From Bacteroidales bacterium (GTDB lineage: Bacteria; Bacteroidota; Bacteroidia; Bacteroidales; G3-4614), in the NCBI GenBank assembly GCA_017521245.1, contig JAFXDI010000022.1, positions 1 through 35,253 of the forward strand: a DNA stretch of 35,253 nt, given 5' to 3'. Position numbers and translations under genes: made by a program. The notes below the pieces were generated by a model that saw only the letters and a list, made by a program, of their open reading frames with translations, made no database searches and was not told the DNA's origin. Positions 9,239 through 18,125 of the stretch are shown here, piece after piece. Position 1 is the stretch's first letter, and every line of letters starts with the position of its first letter.

Positions 9239-10375
9239 TTACACCTTTAAATATATTTGGTGCTTATACATATAGCGGAGTATCAGGTATATGATTGTGC
9301 AGTTGCTAACGGCTATGATAAAGGGATAATATGCTCCAATGTATTGTTCTAAGCCATGCAATAGGGATTGTGACACACTACTGAAACTTACTACTATTGT
9401 GAGCATATAGGCTGTTATGGAGTTCATTCCATATACTTTTAATAGTTGGGTATGTTTTTTATAGCCTTTTACGTCTATTATCCAATAGAAAAGTGCCATT
9501 AGTACGTAACACCAGCCACTGCTGTATATGGTCATTGAACTTGTCCATAGTTTTTTGATTATGGGATGTACGTATCCTAATAGATAGCCTAATACTACTA
9601 ATGCTATTCCTATATATAGTAGTTGTTTAAATTTTTTTATTGCGGTGGTGTTTGTGTTTTTTAGTATTATTCCTGCAAACATTCCCGACATTACGGTTAC
9701 TACAAAGTTTAGTGAGCTTACTATCCATGTGTAGTTATACCAAGGGGCATATACTACCTCGCCGTTTGCTCCTATGGTTGCCATATCTCTGAAACGACCT
9801 AACACTGCTCTATCTACCCACTCGGCAAAGTTGGCGGTTGGGGTGTAATTGCCTGCTCCGTAGCCTTCGACCGATACGAACTGCATTAATGCCCAATATA
9901 TGAGTAGCAATGATATTGATACTGCTACTTGTGTTGTGGTTTTTAGGTTTATAAACAGAATTGATGATACTAAATATCCTAATGCTATTGATTGTAGTGT
10001 GTTTGAGTAGAGATATATTCGTGAGGGGTCTAAGGCAAGCAGGTTGCCTTGGCATATCATTCCGAATATCCACAATATTATAAAGCGTTTTATTATTCGC
10101 TTATATATGGGCAGACGTGGCTGTGTTCTATCTCGTTTTACTGATGATAGCGAAAATGGTATGGTTATTCCTGTCATAAAGAGGAAGAGTGGCATTACTA
10201 AATCCCACGATGAGAAGCCTTCCCACTCTACGTGTGTAAAACACCACATAAATTTATTAAATGCCTCGCTATCTAATGCGTGTGCTAATGGGTGTAGTGT
10301 TGTTTCTAATACTACTAAACAGAAGAGGTCAAATCCTCTTAATACATCGAGCGACTCTAATCGTTGTTTTGCCAT
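9239..10375 (-). CDS. Multi-pass membrane protein, HGSNAT/DUF5009-type acyltransferase family
   Basis: The 378-residue protein opens with RLESLDVLRGFDLFCLV, the family signature of heparan-alpha-glucosaminide N-acetyltransferase-like (DUF5009/YeiB-related) membrane proteins. This is followed by THVEWEGFSSWDLVMPLFLFMTGITIPFS, in which His48 corresponds to the histidine region implicated in acetyl transfer in the human enzyme. About ten hydrophobic segments follow. Relatives in Bacteroidota are thought to acetylate sugars across the membrane, but the substrate is not shown by this sequence. The gene stands alone. Its upstream region is a tandem repeat supplying three minus-strand TATCTTTG boxes, the nearest 79 bases before the start codon. 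The family is fairly certain; the reaction is inferred. Confidence 0.82.
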   Translation of the reverse strand: MAKQRLESLDVLRGFDLFCLVVLETTLHPLAHALDSEAFNKFMWCFTHVEWEGFSSWDLVMPLFLFMTGITIPFSLSSVKRDRTQPRLPIYKRIIKRFIILWIFGMICQGNLLALDPSRIYLYSNTLQSIALGYLVSSILFINLKTTTQVAVSISLLLIYWALMQFVSVEGYGAGNYTPTANFAEWVDRAVLGRFRDMATIGANGEVVYAPWYNYTWIVSSLNFVVTVMSGMFAGIILKNTNTTAIKKFKQLLYIGIALVVLGYLLGYVHPIIKKLWTSSMTIYSSGWCYVLMALFYWIIDVKGYKKHTQLLKVYGMNSITAYMLTIVVSFSSVSQSLLHGLEQYIGAYYPFIIAVSNCTIIYLILRYMYKHQIYLKV

Positions 10376-10453
10376 TGTTATCTATCCTCTCCTTCCCCCC
10401 ATAGTGAGGGTTCTTTTTATTTGTTTATTTTTTCTATTACTTAAATGTTTTTA

Positions 10454-10631
10454 CAAAGATAGTGCAAACCGAGAGCAGAGTAAAACTTGTTTTAACTATG
10501 CCGAGGTGCAGCCTATTTTCGCAGGATTTTATTTTGCAAAGATAGTGCAAACCGAGAGCAGAGTAAAACTTGTTTATTCTATGCCGAGGTGCAGCCTATT
10601 TTCGCAGAAGTTTACTTCTGCAAAGATAGTG
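10454..10631 (-). repeat. 83/84-bp tandem repeat carrying repeated minus-strand promoters
   Basis: Unit 1 is 10454-10536, unit 2 is 10537-10620, and the first 11 bases of a third copy follow at 10621-10631. Each copy starts with CAAAGATAGTG, which on the minus strand reads CACTATCTTTG, a match to the TAnnTTTG -7 box. In the two inner positions a TTTTA lies about 19 bases further upstream as a possible -33 element. The units differ mainly around 10490-10495 and 10523-10530. All boxes face the acyltransferase-like gene starting at 10375. The core GAGAGCAGAG...CTATGCCGAGG is an imperfect hairpin. The array fills most of the 313-bp gap between two divergent genes. Confidence 0.8.
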
Positions 10632-10688
10632 TTTTTTGAACTTTTTTTGAAGTTAAATGTATTTATTATAAATCTTAATTTTATTGAT

Positions 10689-11237
10689 ATGGAGAAACTT
10701 TATCTTATTGTTGCTCTTGGTGCTATTTTTGCTTTTAATGGCGAGGCAAAAGATAGATACCATAAAGAGTTGAACAAAGGCATTGTGGTTAGGGATACTT
10801 TAACCCTTAACAGTTTAGAGATTATAAATTTGAATGGTCACGACTCTATTGTGAGTATGACGGAGGAGAAGATTCCTATTTATAGGGTGCTTACCGAGAA
10901 GAGGGGTAATGCTATGACTCCTCGCGATTGGGCTGAGTATAAGACTGAGAATATGAGACACCGCCTCCACTTGAATAATAAGCAGACCGAGAAACTTTTT
11001 AAACTTAATTTGATGGAGAGCAAAGAGCGTACTAATTACAAAAAAGAAAAGTTTGCTATGAGAGCAAGACACTTAAAGAAACAAGAGAAAGCTGAAGAGC
11101 GTTTTGTCAGTTCTCTAAATCCTGTTCAGAAAGTTGCTTACGAGGGTTACAAGGAGCGTGAAGAGTGTCATCCTCTTTCGGTTAAGTGTTGTAAGGTTAA
11201 AGGGCATGGTAAAAAGATGGTGGCGGTCAGAGAGTAG
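10689..11237 (+). CDS. Small secreted protein with LTxxQ-like motifs and a Cys/His tail
   Basis: The 182-residue protein starts at the ATG at 10689. The frame stays open far upstream, but that part reads across the repeat array and is not coding. Residues 1-20 (MEKLYLIVALGAIFAFNGEA) are a likely signal peptide. The middle is highly charged and helical, with two motifs like those of the Spy/CpxP and DUF4890 families: L-N-N-K-Q (95-99) and L-N-P-V-Q (143-147). The C-terminus carries C160-H161, C167-C168 and H173 among lysines, which could bind a metal ion. By analogy with Spy/CpxP it may be a periplasmic chaperone or stress sensor; this is inference. It is a single-gene unit closed by the hairpins at 11255-11343. 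Confidence 0.7.
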   Translation: MEKLYLIVALGAIFAFNGEAKDRYHKELNKGIVVRDTLTLNSLEIINLNGHDSIVSMTEEKIPIYRVLTEKRGNAMTPRDWAEYKTENMRHRLHLNNKQTEKLFKLNLMESKERTNYKKEKFAMRARHLKKQEKAEERFVSSLNPVQKVAYEGYKEREECHPLSVKCCKVKGHGKKMVAVRE

Positions 11238-11243
11238 TTCTCA

Positions 11244-11280
11244 GTTGTTTGTTATTGGCTAATTACTCTAATTAGTCCAA
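11244..11280 (+). repeat. 3'-end hairpin repeat, copy E (diverged)
   Basis: GTTGTTTGTTATTGGCTAAT resembles the leader of copy B (about 18 of 23 positions over 11244-11266). The stem here is TTGGCTAATTA (11255-11265) with TAATTAGTCCAA (11269-11280), pairing with one bulged base. It begins six bases after the stop of the upstream gene and points the same way. The G+C-rich second hairpin of copies A to C is missing. Confidence 0.45.
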
Positions 11281-11305
11281 TAAGACTAATAGACTAATAA
11301 TAAAT

Positions 11306-11343
11306 AGCAAAAGGTTGTTACTTGTGGGTAACAACCTTTTGCT
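11306..11343. terminator. Bidirectional terminator between convergent genes
   Basis: There is a perfect 16-bp stem, AGCAAAAGGTTGTTAC (11306-11321) and GTAACAACCTTTTGCT (11328-11343), with a TTGTGG loop. It is followed by TATT on the plus strand and by TATTTATTATT on the minus strand. It separates the secreted protein gene (+) from the efflux operon (-). Confidence 0.85.
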
Positions 11344-11378
11344 TATTAAATGAATAGAATTATAATTATCTTTTCGGC

Positions 11379-11398
11379 GGACGTGGCAGGCCACGTCC
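11379..11398 (-). repeat. Palindromic element, GGACGTGG-N4-CCACGTCC
   Basis: A perfect 8-bp inverted repeat with a CAGG loop, 16 bases downstream of the tolC-like gene. A second copy with the same architecture and flank (CCC then Y-A-C) is at 34874-34891. Confidence 0.7.
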
Positions 11399-11413
11399 CT
11401 ACTTGGTTAACAA

Positions 11414-12733
11414 CTACAAATTTCCTATTGCTCGGAGATATTCGGTTTCGTATATCTTGTATTGCGACTGTGCTTCGATATAGTTGCTGTATGATTGTTG
11501 CCACTGTGATTGTGCGTCTAACAAATCGGTTAGGGGTGCCATTGATTGGTCATAACGATTTCGCATTACTCGCAAGTTCTCTTCGGCTTGTTTTAGTGCT
11601 ATGGTGGCTGTTTCTATCATCATATAGCTGTCTTGAACGTTACGTATGGCTTGTTGTACTTGCAGGTTTAGGAGTTTTTTGTTTTTATCGAGTTCTAATT
11701 GTGCGTTGGCAAACTCTAATTTTGCTTTTTTTACTTTCTTAAATCCTTCGCCCCAATGCAAAATGGGTATTTGCACTGCTAACATTGCTGTTCCTATTCC
11801 GTCTTTGAATTCGCTGGTAAAGGGCATATACATTCCTCCTCCTACATCTACCATTGTCTCCATTTTTATGTTTCCAAAGTAGGTGTATCCTGCCGATAGG
11901 GCTACCATTGGTAACATATCTGCTCGTACCATTTTTATCTGTTGTTCGTTTATATCTACGTTCTTCTGCAACATTGTCAATTCTGGTCGGTTGCTTAAAT
12001 CGTCACTTAATGAGAGCATTGGCTCGGCTACAAATGTGGTATCGGTTAATTCTATTTGTGTGTCGTAATCGGCTCCTATTACTCTACATAATGAGATTCT
12101 ACAAAGGTCGGCTCCGTTTTGTACTTTTTGTGTTTGGTATTTTATCTCGCTTCGTTTCGCTTCTACTCGCAACATATCGTTTTCTGTTGCCATTCCTACT
12201 GATAGTGCTGCTTTGGTTTGGTTGTAGATTGTATCCATTTGGCGTGAGTAACTCTCCATCATCTTTACTTTACGACTTACTGCCAAATATGTCCAGTAGG
12301 CGTTGTCGGCTTCTACTATTACATCCATTTGTGTCATTCGTTGTTGCTCTTCTGCTACCGACTCGCCTATTTTCGCCATCTTGCGTCCTGTTAGGATTTT
12401 TCCGCCTGTATATATGGGTTGCATTAACGAGAGTCCTGCCATATATGCTCCATCCATTCGCATTTCGGCTCCCATTCCTGCCATTTCGAGCGGAGTCATA
12501 TATATTCCCATTCCTGTTGCATCTACCTTAGGCAGAAAGGCTGTAACGGTTGAGTATTTATCTATTTGTGCCTGTTCTATTTTATTGTCACTTTTCTTTA
12601 AATCCTCGCTATACGTTAATGCTCTTTGACGGCACTCCTCTTGTGATAGTGTGAGTGTGGTTTGTGCATTTATATTTTGCGACAATATTACGGTTAATAG
12701 TAATACTATTACTGTTTTATATGTTTTTATCAT
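11414..12733 (-). CDS. TolC-family outer membrane efflux protein
   Basis: This is the outer-membrane channel of a tripartite RND exporter. Residues 1-23 form a Sec signal peptide ending NA-Q. The mature part has the two-fold repeated structure of the OMF family, with long coiled-coil-like helices (SEDLKKSDNKIEQAQIDK and TIALKQAEENLRVMRNRYDQ) and an internal Met/Gly-rich strand region (MTPLEMAGMGAEMRM). The terminal motif is close to that of other Bacteroidota members: QSQYKIYETEYLRAIGNL. The length of 439 residues is typical. It is the third gene of a minus-strand operon, starting 5 bases after the pump gene ends. Confidence 0.93.
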   Translation of the reverse strand: MIKTYKTVIVLLLTVILSQNINAQTTLTLSQEECRQRALTYSEDLKKSDNKIEQAQIDKYSTVTAFLPKVDATGMGIYMTPLEMAGMGAEMRMDGAYMAGLSLMQPIYTGGKILTGRKMAKIGESVAEEQQRMTQMDVIVEADNAYWTYLAVSRKVKMMESYSRQMDTIYNQTKAALSVGMATENDMLRVEAKRSEIKYQTQKVQNGADLCRISLCRVIGADYDTQIELTDTTFVAEPMLSLSDDLSNRPELTMLQKNVDINEQQIKMVRADMLPMVALSAGYTYFGNIKMETMVDVGGGMYMPFTSEFKDGIGTAMLAVQIPILHWGEGFKKVKKAKLEFANAQLELDKNKKLLNLQVQQAIRNVQDSYMMIETATIALKQAEENLRVMRNRYDQSMAPLTDLLDAQSQWQQSYSNYIEAQSQYKIYETEYLRAIGNL

Positions 12734-12738
12734 AGTGG

Positions 12739-15700
12739 TTATACGTTTGTTGGTTTTTTAATACGGAATAGTACTGCGTAAAATATTGGTAACAATATTA
12801 GTGTTATTATTGTTCCAAATGTCAATCCCCCCATAATGGTTATTGCCATTGAACTATACATGGGATCTCCTATTAGTGGTATCATTCCTACTATGGTTGT
12901 GAGAGATGCCATAAGTACTGGGCGTACGCGTGATACGGTTGCTTCAACTATTGCTTTGTATGGTTCTACTCCCTCCTCTACTTGCAGACGGTTTATCTCA
13001 TCTACCAACACTATGGCATTTTTTACCATCATTCCTACAAGTCCTAACATTCCTATGATTGCCATAAAGGTCATAGGCTGATTTGAGAGTAATAGGGCTG
13101 CTACTATTCCACAGAATACGAATGGAAAACATATTAATATAAGTATTACCTTTTTCCAACTATTGAATAATAGTAGCAATATTGCTAATATTATAAATAT
13201 GGTAATAGGTATGTATTTGAAGAGGTTTTTCATTGCATCTCCTTGCAATTCGCCCTCCCCTAACCATCGCATTGTGTAGCCTTCGGGTAATGGTATTGCT
13301 TCTATTTCTTCTTTTATCTCTTGTACTATTTTTGCAGGGGTTGCTTCATCGTTTTCAATTGCGGGATCGCACTCTGCTTCTATTGCTCTGCGACCATTGA
13401 CACGATATACCAAATCTTCGTCCCACTCTAAATTTACATCTTTGACTACATTGCTCAATGGGGTTGATTTGAACATTTTATCTTGTAAGGCGGTCATTGC
13501 CTTACCTCCAGATAGGGCACTATTCAAATCATCGTTTGAGAGGTGTACGTTCATCATACTCCATACCGGTATCTCTTCAATGTTTGTGATACGACTTCCG
13601 TCACTATTGCGTACTTGAAGATTTATCATAACCATCTTCTCTTGGTCGTTCAGTACTCCTACTGTCATTCCGTCATTTGCTGCCATTAGTGCATTTGCTA
13701 CATCACCTCGCCCTACTCCTGCTCGTAGTGCATCGGGTTGTATATATTGTGCTACTAATGATTTTCCTACGGGTTTCCAGTTGTTTTGTACCGAGTATTT
13801 ATCTACGTACTCACAACGTCGCATTATATCTTCGGCTTGAGCACTTAATTTGCGTAATACTGCGGGATCGGCTCCTGTGAATTCTACCTCAACGGTGTGT
13901 GAGGTTGCTATTGAGAAGTTGTATTTTCGAGTACGTATGTATGCTTCAGGATATTTTTCGCGTAACTCTTTTCGTATCTCGGGGATATATTTTATTACGC
14001 TGTTGTAGTCTTTGCAGTCGATTATCAACTCACCATAACAGTCTCCTCCTGATGTCATTGGTCGTACTAAACAATAGTGGGCAGGGGCTGATCCTTGACT
14101 TATGGCTACTCGCTCTACATGTGGATTCTTTGATATATCTTCGCTCATTTGTAAGAGTTTGTCTCTTACAATATTTGCATCTGAGGCTGATGGGAAGAAA
14201 CACTCTACCACAAATTGTTTGTAATCAAAGTCGGGAAAGAACAGGTTTTTTACTTTTGTCATTCCAAAGAGTGACGCCATTAATAATATTATTGCTACAA
14301 TGAGTGTTATTTTGCGATGTTCAACCAATTTGTCTATTGATCTGCGTACAAACTTGTGTGCCGGCGAGTTCATTACCTCTCCTTTTGATGCTTTTGATTT
14401 TTCAGTTTTTGGCAACCACGCTTTTGCACACATTGGCACTTGCACCAATGCCAACACCCAACTTACCAACAGACTTACACATAGTACTAAAAACAGGTCT
14501 CCTGCATACTCTCCTGCTGAATCGGGTGAGAGATATATTGCCAAAAATGTTGTGGCTGCTATTATTGTTGCTCCCAACAATGGCATTGCTGTATTTTTTC
14601 CTATGCGATATAGGTAAGTGTCTTGGGGTAATCCTCTTTTTTTATCTATTAGGATTCCGTCCATTATTACAACGGCATTATCAACCAACATTCCCATTGC
14701 TACGATGAATGCTCCTAATGATATTCGTTGCAGGGTTGTTCCCATCATTAATAATACAGGGAACGATATGGCTATTGTTAGTATTAATCCAAATCCGATG
14801 ATGAGTCCACTACGGTAGCCCATTGTAAATACCAAAACCAATACTACTATCAATACCGACTCTAATAGATTTATCATAAATGATGAGATTGCGTCATCTA
14901 CTTTATCGGGTTGAAAGAATATTTTTTCGGTTTTAAATCCTATGGGGAGTGTTTTCATTGCCTCTGCCAACTTGGCATCTACTGCTTTTCCTACATCAGG
15001 TACTATTACTGAAGACTCCATTGCTATACATATTGCCATGGCTGGCTCGCCACTTACAAAGAATCCATTGCGCTGGGGCTCTGAATAGGTGCGTTCTACT
15101 TTTGCTATGTCGCCTAATCGCAATTTGCGTCCATCCATTGTCTGGATTAACAGGTTACGAATATCTTCTTCATTCTCAACATCGGAATCGACATAGACAG
15201 ATATTCTCTCTTCGCCTGTTTGATAGCGTCCTGAGTTTACTGTTTTTCCTGCCGATTGCAATGCCGACATTATTTGTGTGGGTATTATTCCATTGCGTGT
15301 TATCTGCTCTTTTGAGAGTACTATGTTTATTACTTCATCGCGATTACCGCTTAATATTATTCGTTTTACTCCCTCTACATCAAGAAGTTCTCGGCGGAGA
15401 TATTTGGCATATTTGTATAGGTCGGAATATTCATAACCGGGCGCTGACAGCGAATAGAATATTCCATATACATCCATCATATCATCTATTACAATGGGTG
15501 AATAGCACTCTTGAGGAAGACGCATTGAAGCATCGTTTACTTTGCGGCGGAGTAGGTCAAAGTGTTGCTCCAAATCTTTGTTTAGAACAGTCATCTTAAA
15601 CTCTACGGTAAACATTGCCATTCCGTTTTGGCACTCGCTCTTTACCTTTTTTACATTGGGTAATGCTCTTAACTCTTCTTCCATAAATTGTGCTACCTTC

Positions 15701-15882
15701 AACTCCACTTCGTGAGCACTTGCTCCCGGATATGGTACCACAACCATTGCTTGTTTTGCCGATACGGCTGGATCTTCTAATTTAGGCATCTGTATAAACG
15801 AGAGTACTCCCGCTACTATTGATGCCACCATAAGCGACCAAAATATTATGGGACGCTTAACAAAATATTCTGTTATCTTCAT
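12739..15882 (-). CDS. RND-family efflux pump, inner-membrane transporter
   Basis: This is a 1047-residue proton-driven exporter of the AcrB/hydrophobe-amphiphile type. It begins with MKITEYFVKRPIIFWSLM, the classic cytoplasmic N-terminus before TM1. Two large periplasmic loops alternate with blocks of TM helices. TM4 carries GMLVD401-N402-AVV, where AcrB has Asp-Asp (407/408); only the first acid is kept, a form common in relatives. TM10 has the conserved Lys in MMVKNAIVLVDEI. The substrate cannot be told from the sequence (drugs, detergents, bile salts or metabolites are possible); there are no HME-type metal signatures that I recognise. Its ATG overlaps the adaptor's stop codon by one base (TAATG). 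Confidence 0.95.
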   Translation of the reverse strand: MKITEYFVKRPIIFWSLMVASIVAGVLSFIQMPKLEDPAVSAKQAMVVVPYPGASAHEVELKVAQFMEEELRALPNVKKVKSECQNGMAMFTVEFKMTVLNKDLEQHFDLLRRKVNDASMRLPQECYSPIVIDDMMDVYGIFYSLSAPGYEYSDLYKYAKYLRRELLDVEGVKRIILSGNRDEVINIVLSKEQITRNGIIPTQIMSALQSAGKTVNSGRYQTGEERISVYVDSDVENEEDIRNLLIQTMDGRKLRLGDIAKVERTYSEPQRNGFFVSGEPAMAICIAMESSVIVPDVGKAVDAKLAEAMKTLPIGFKTEKIFFQPDKVDDAISSFMINLLESVLIVVLVLVFTMGYRSGLIIGFGLILTIAISFPVLLMMGTTLQRISLGAFIVAMGMLVDNAVVIMDGILIDKKRGLPQDTYLYRIGKNTAMPLLGATIIAATTFLAIYLSPDSAGEYAGDLFLVLCVSLLVSWVLALVQVPMCAKAWLPKTEKSKASKGEVMNSPAHKFVRRSIDKLVEHRKITLIVAIILLMASLFGMTKVKNLFFPDFDYKQFVVECFFPSASDANIVRDKLLQMSEDISKNPHVERVAISQGSAPAHYCLVRPMTSGGDCYGELIIDCKDYNSVIKYIPEIRKELREKYPEAYIRTRKYNFSIATSHTVEVEFTGADPAVLRKLSAQAEDIMRRCEYVDKYSVQNNWKPVGKSLVAQYIQPDALRAGVGRGDVANALMAANDGMTVGVLNDQEKMVMINLQVRNSDGSRITNIEEIPVWSMMNVHLSNDDLNSALSGGKAMTALQDKMFKSTPLSNVVKDVNLEWDEDLVYRVNGRRAIEAECDPAIENDEATPAKIVQEIKEEIEAIPLPEGYTMRWLGEGELQGDAMKNLFKYIPITIFIILAILLLLFNSWKKVILILICFPFVFCGIVAALLLSNQPMTFMAIIGMLGLVGMMVKNAIVLVDEINRLQVEEGVEPYKAIVEATVSRVRPVLMASLTTIVGMIPLIGDPMYSSMAITIMGGLTFGTIITLILLPIFYAVLFRIKKPTNV

Positions 15883-16940
15883 TATAGCAATCCTCCTATA
15901 TTGGTTTTACTACTCTCTTGTATGGGTTTTACTTTTTCGCCTTGTTGTAAATTTACATTTCCTGTGCGGACTATTTTCATATCAGGTGTTATTCCCGACT
16001 CGATAACTGCCTCTCCGTTTACAAGTTTAGCAGAGAGTTCTACCTCTTGTTTTGTTATGGTTGAATCGGATTTAAATTCCCATACATACGATTTGTCTCC
16101 TTCTTTGAATATTGCACTCAAAGGAAGTTGATATTGCTCTTTATCTTGTTGTGAGGATGATACTATTGTTAAATCGACATTCATTCCTGCTGTTAGTAGT
16201 TTTACCGGTGCTTGAGTGAATGTTAGTTTTATTCGATATAGTTGATTTCCATCGGCTTTGGGATTGATGCTTATCAATTTTAAGGGTATTCTCGCTTCTA
16301 CTCCCGCTACACCGCAATAGAACTCTTTGAAGTTTGCTCGTTGTTGATATTCACTAACAGGAATATCTGCTACTATCTCCATTTGCGAGACATCAAGGAG
16401 TTTAAATAGTACTGTTCCTGCATCAACCATCTCGGCTGGCGAAAAATTTACCGATTGTACATATCCATCGGTTGGGGCATATAGTTTTGTATATTCGAGT
16501 TTGTTTTGGTTTAGTTGCAGTTGTACGGCTAACTGTTTTAATCCTGCTGTTGCTTTTTCGTAATCGTTTACCGATACACTCTTTTGTTGATAGAGCTTTT
16601 CGACACGTGCAACTTCATCTTTTACCTGATTATACTGTATTTCAAGGGCTTCTACTCCAAGTTTATAGTCTGAGTCGTCTAACTCTGCAAGGAGTTGCCC
16701 TTTGCGAACATAGTCTCCCTCTTTTACATATATCTTCTCTATCTCTCCCGGAGTTTTAAAACCAAGACTTATATCGTTAGTTGCCTCTATCATTCCTGAA
16801 TAGCTCTTAGTGTTGTCACCACCGAGAAGCGTGGGAGAGATCAGATATACACTACTTACATAATCATCTTTTTGTGTCTCACCACATGAGACTAATAGTG
16901 TTGCCACAATAAGCAACATTGCATAAATGTTTCTTTTCAT
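15882..16940 (-). CDS. RND efflux adaptor (membrane fusion lipoprotein)
   Basis: This 352-residue periplasmic adaptor links the pump and the outer-membrane channel. It has a lipoprotein signal with lipobox L-V-S-Cys19. The biotinyl-lipoyl-like half motif follows (EIEKIYVKEGDYVRKGQLLAELDD), then an alpha-helical hairpin (residues about 90-150), the second lipoyl half (YAPTDGYVQSVNFSPAEMVDAGTVLFKL), and beta-barrel and membrane-proximal domains. It is the first gene of the adaptor-pump-channel operon. Upstream, a partial -7 match (GAAATTTG on the minus strand, 16974-16981) precedes the start. A divergent AraC-type regulator beginning at 17125 is the obvious candidate controller. Confidence 0.93.
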   Translation of the reverse strand: MKRNIYAMLLIVATLLVSCGETQKDDYVSSVYLISPTLLGGDNTKSYSGMIEATNDISLGFKTPGEIEKIYVKEGDYVRKGQLLAELDDSDYKLGVEALEIQYNQVKDEVARVEKLYQQKSVSVNDYEKATAGLKQLAVQLQLNQNKLEYTKLYAPTDGYVQSVNFSPAEMVDAGTVLFKLLDVSQMEIVADIPVSEYQQRANFKEFYCGVAGVEARIPLKLISINPKADGNQLYRIKLTFTQAPVKLLTAGMNVDLTIVSSSQQDKEQYQLPLSAIFKEGDKSYVWEFKSDSTITKQEVELSAKLVNGEAVIESGITPDMKIVRTGNVNLQQGEKVKPIQESSKTNIGGLL

Positions 16941-17090
16941 ATCTTATATTATTTTTATATATTTTCTGAACTGCAAATTTCTATATTTTTTACCATTTTA
17001 CTTTGTTTTCTGTTTCTAAATATTTGTTCATTTTTTCGTTTTTTTGTATATTTAAATGGAAGATTTCCCGGTTTTTTATTCAAATAAGTA

Positions 17091-17098
17091 TATATTTG
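17091..17098 (+). promoter_or_regulatory. -7 box (TATATTTG) for the AraC-type regulator
   Basis: TATATTTG matches TAnnTTTG and predicts transcription starting near 17105. That would leave the in-frame ATG at 17056 outside the transcript and points to the ATG at 17125 as the true start. Confidence 0.6.
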
Positions 17099-17124
17099 CA
17101 GAAATACTAACTTTTTATTTACTG

Positions 17125-18054
17125 ATGAAAAATAATAAACAAGTTGAACCTTTGAGCATGATGATGCTTCCGCAAAACAAGTGGACTTATTTTCATAACA
17201 ACGATGTTTTTGTTTCGGATAATCTTGATAGGGATATTATAGAGGATAGTATTAGTGAGTGTCTTAAAAATTCTCCTCTCGATTCTATTTCACACCCTTT
17301 TAAGATTAAGTTCTCTATTGCAATATTGTGTCTGGGAGGTAGTATTGAAATCAGATCGAACATGAATGAGTACAAATTGGTTTGTAACGACATTGTTATT
17401 ATTCCTGCTGGAACAATAGGACAATATAGAAATATATCAAATGATTGTAAAATTATAACCATTGCTTTCTCTGCTGACTTTTTGAATACAAACATAGGCT
17501 CCAATAAGACGATATTAAATCATAATTTAATTTTTAAACTCCCTATCATATCTCTTAACAATTATGAAATTGATGAGTTTATCAATATTTACAAGAATAT
17601 TAAAAAGGAGATAAAAGATGATGAGAAGGTTTATAAAAATGAGATTATTCAAAACTATATAAATATCTTTCAATACCACTATTACAGACTCTTGATTAAG
17701 AATGGTGTGTTTAATGGGAAGGAAAATAAAAACAGGAGAAATATGATTTTTGACCAATTTATGCAGTTATTAGAAGAGTATCATACCTCAGAACGTAAAA
17801 TTGGTTTTTATGCTGATAAGTTATGTTTAACTGCTAAATATCTTTCTCAAGTTATTCACGAAGTTAGCGACCGCCACGCAAGTGAATGGATTAAGGACTT
17901 TGTTATTTTGGAAGCAAAGGCTCTTTTAAAAAGCAAACAATATACTGTGCAACAGGTTAGTGATATGCTAAACTTTGCTAACCAATCGTTTTTTGGTGTA
18001 TATTTTAAAAATGCTGTTGGTTGTTCGCCTTTAACTTACCAAAACAAACCATAA
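17125..18054 (+). CDS. AraC-family transcriptional regulator
   Basis: The 309-residue protein (from ATG 17125) has an N-terminal cupin-like sensing domain with a typical strand pattern (SIEIRSNMNEYKLVCNDIVIIPAGTIGQYRNIS). Its C-terminal double helix-turn-helix domain covers roughly the last 95 residues, with ERKIGFYADKLCLTAKYLSQV and QQVSDMLNFANQSFFGVYFKNAVGCSPLTY, the second being the AraC/XylS signature. A longer frame from 17056 adds 23 residues (with YIFAEILTFYLL) that overlap a good -7 box, so I prefer the shorter form. It is divergent from the RND operon, a usual place for a local regulator. The ligand is unknown. Confidence 0.9.
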   Translation: MKNNKQVEPLSMMMLPQNKWTYFHNNDVFVSDNLDRDIIEDSISECLKNSPLDSISHPFKIKFSIAILCLGGSIEIRSNMNEYKLVCNDIVIIPAGTIGQYRNISNDCKIITIAFSADFLNTNIGSNKTILNHNLIFKLPIISLNNYEIDEFINIYKNIKKEIKDDEKVYKNEIIQNYINIFQYHYYRLLIKNGVFNGKENKNRRNMIFDQFMQLLEEYHTSERKIGFYADKLCLTAKYLSQVIHEVSDRHASEWIKDFVILEAKALLKSKQYTVQQVSDMLNFANQSFFGVYFKNAVGCSPLTYQNKP

Positions 18055-18125
18055 ACTTCGCTCTTAAATTTTAATTTATAATAGTATTATTTTTGATTTT
18101 TGTTTATTTCTTAGTTTAAAGTTTC

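Noticed and set aside
10454..10631. CRISPR array
   Set aside because: Only two units, adjacent and nearly identical along their whole length with no unique spacers; it is a tandem duplication of a promoter unit.
10044..10688. Long N-terminal extension of the secreted protein frame
   Set aside because: It runs antisense through the acyltransferase-like gene and across the tandem repeat; the ATG at 10689 gives a clean signal peptide.
11854..12531. 225-codon plus-strand frame opposite the tolC-like gene
   Set aside because: Low-complexity hydrophobic translation typical of an antisense shadow; the minus-strand protein is a clear TolC family member.
14949..15599. 216-codon plus-strand frame opposite the RND pump
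   Set aside because: Antisense shadow rich in Leu and Arg with no domain; the pump is intact on the other strand.
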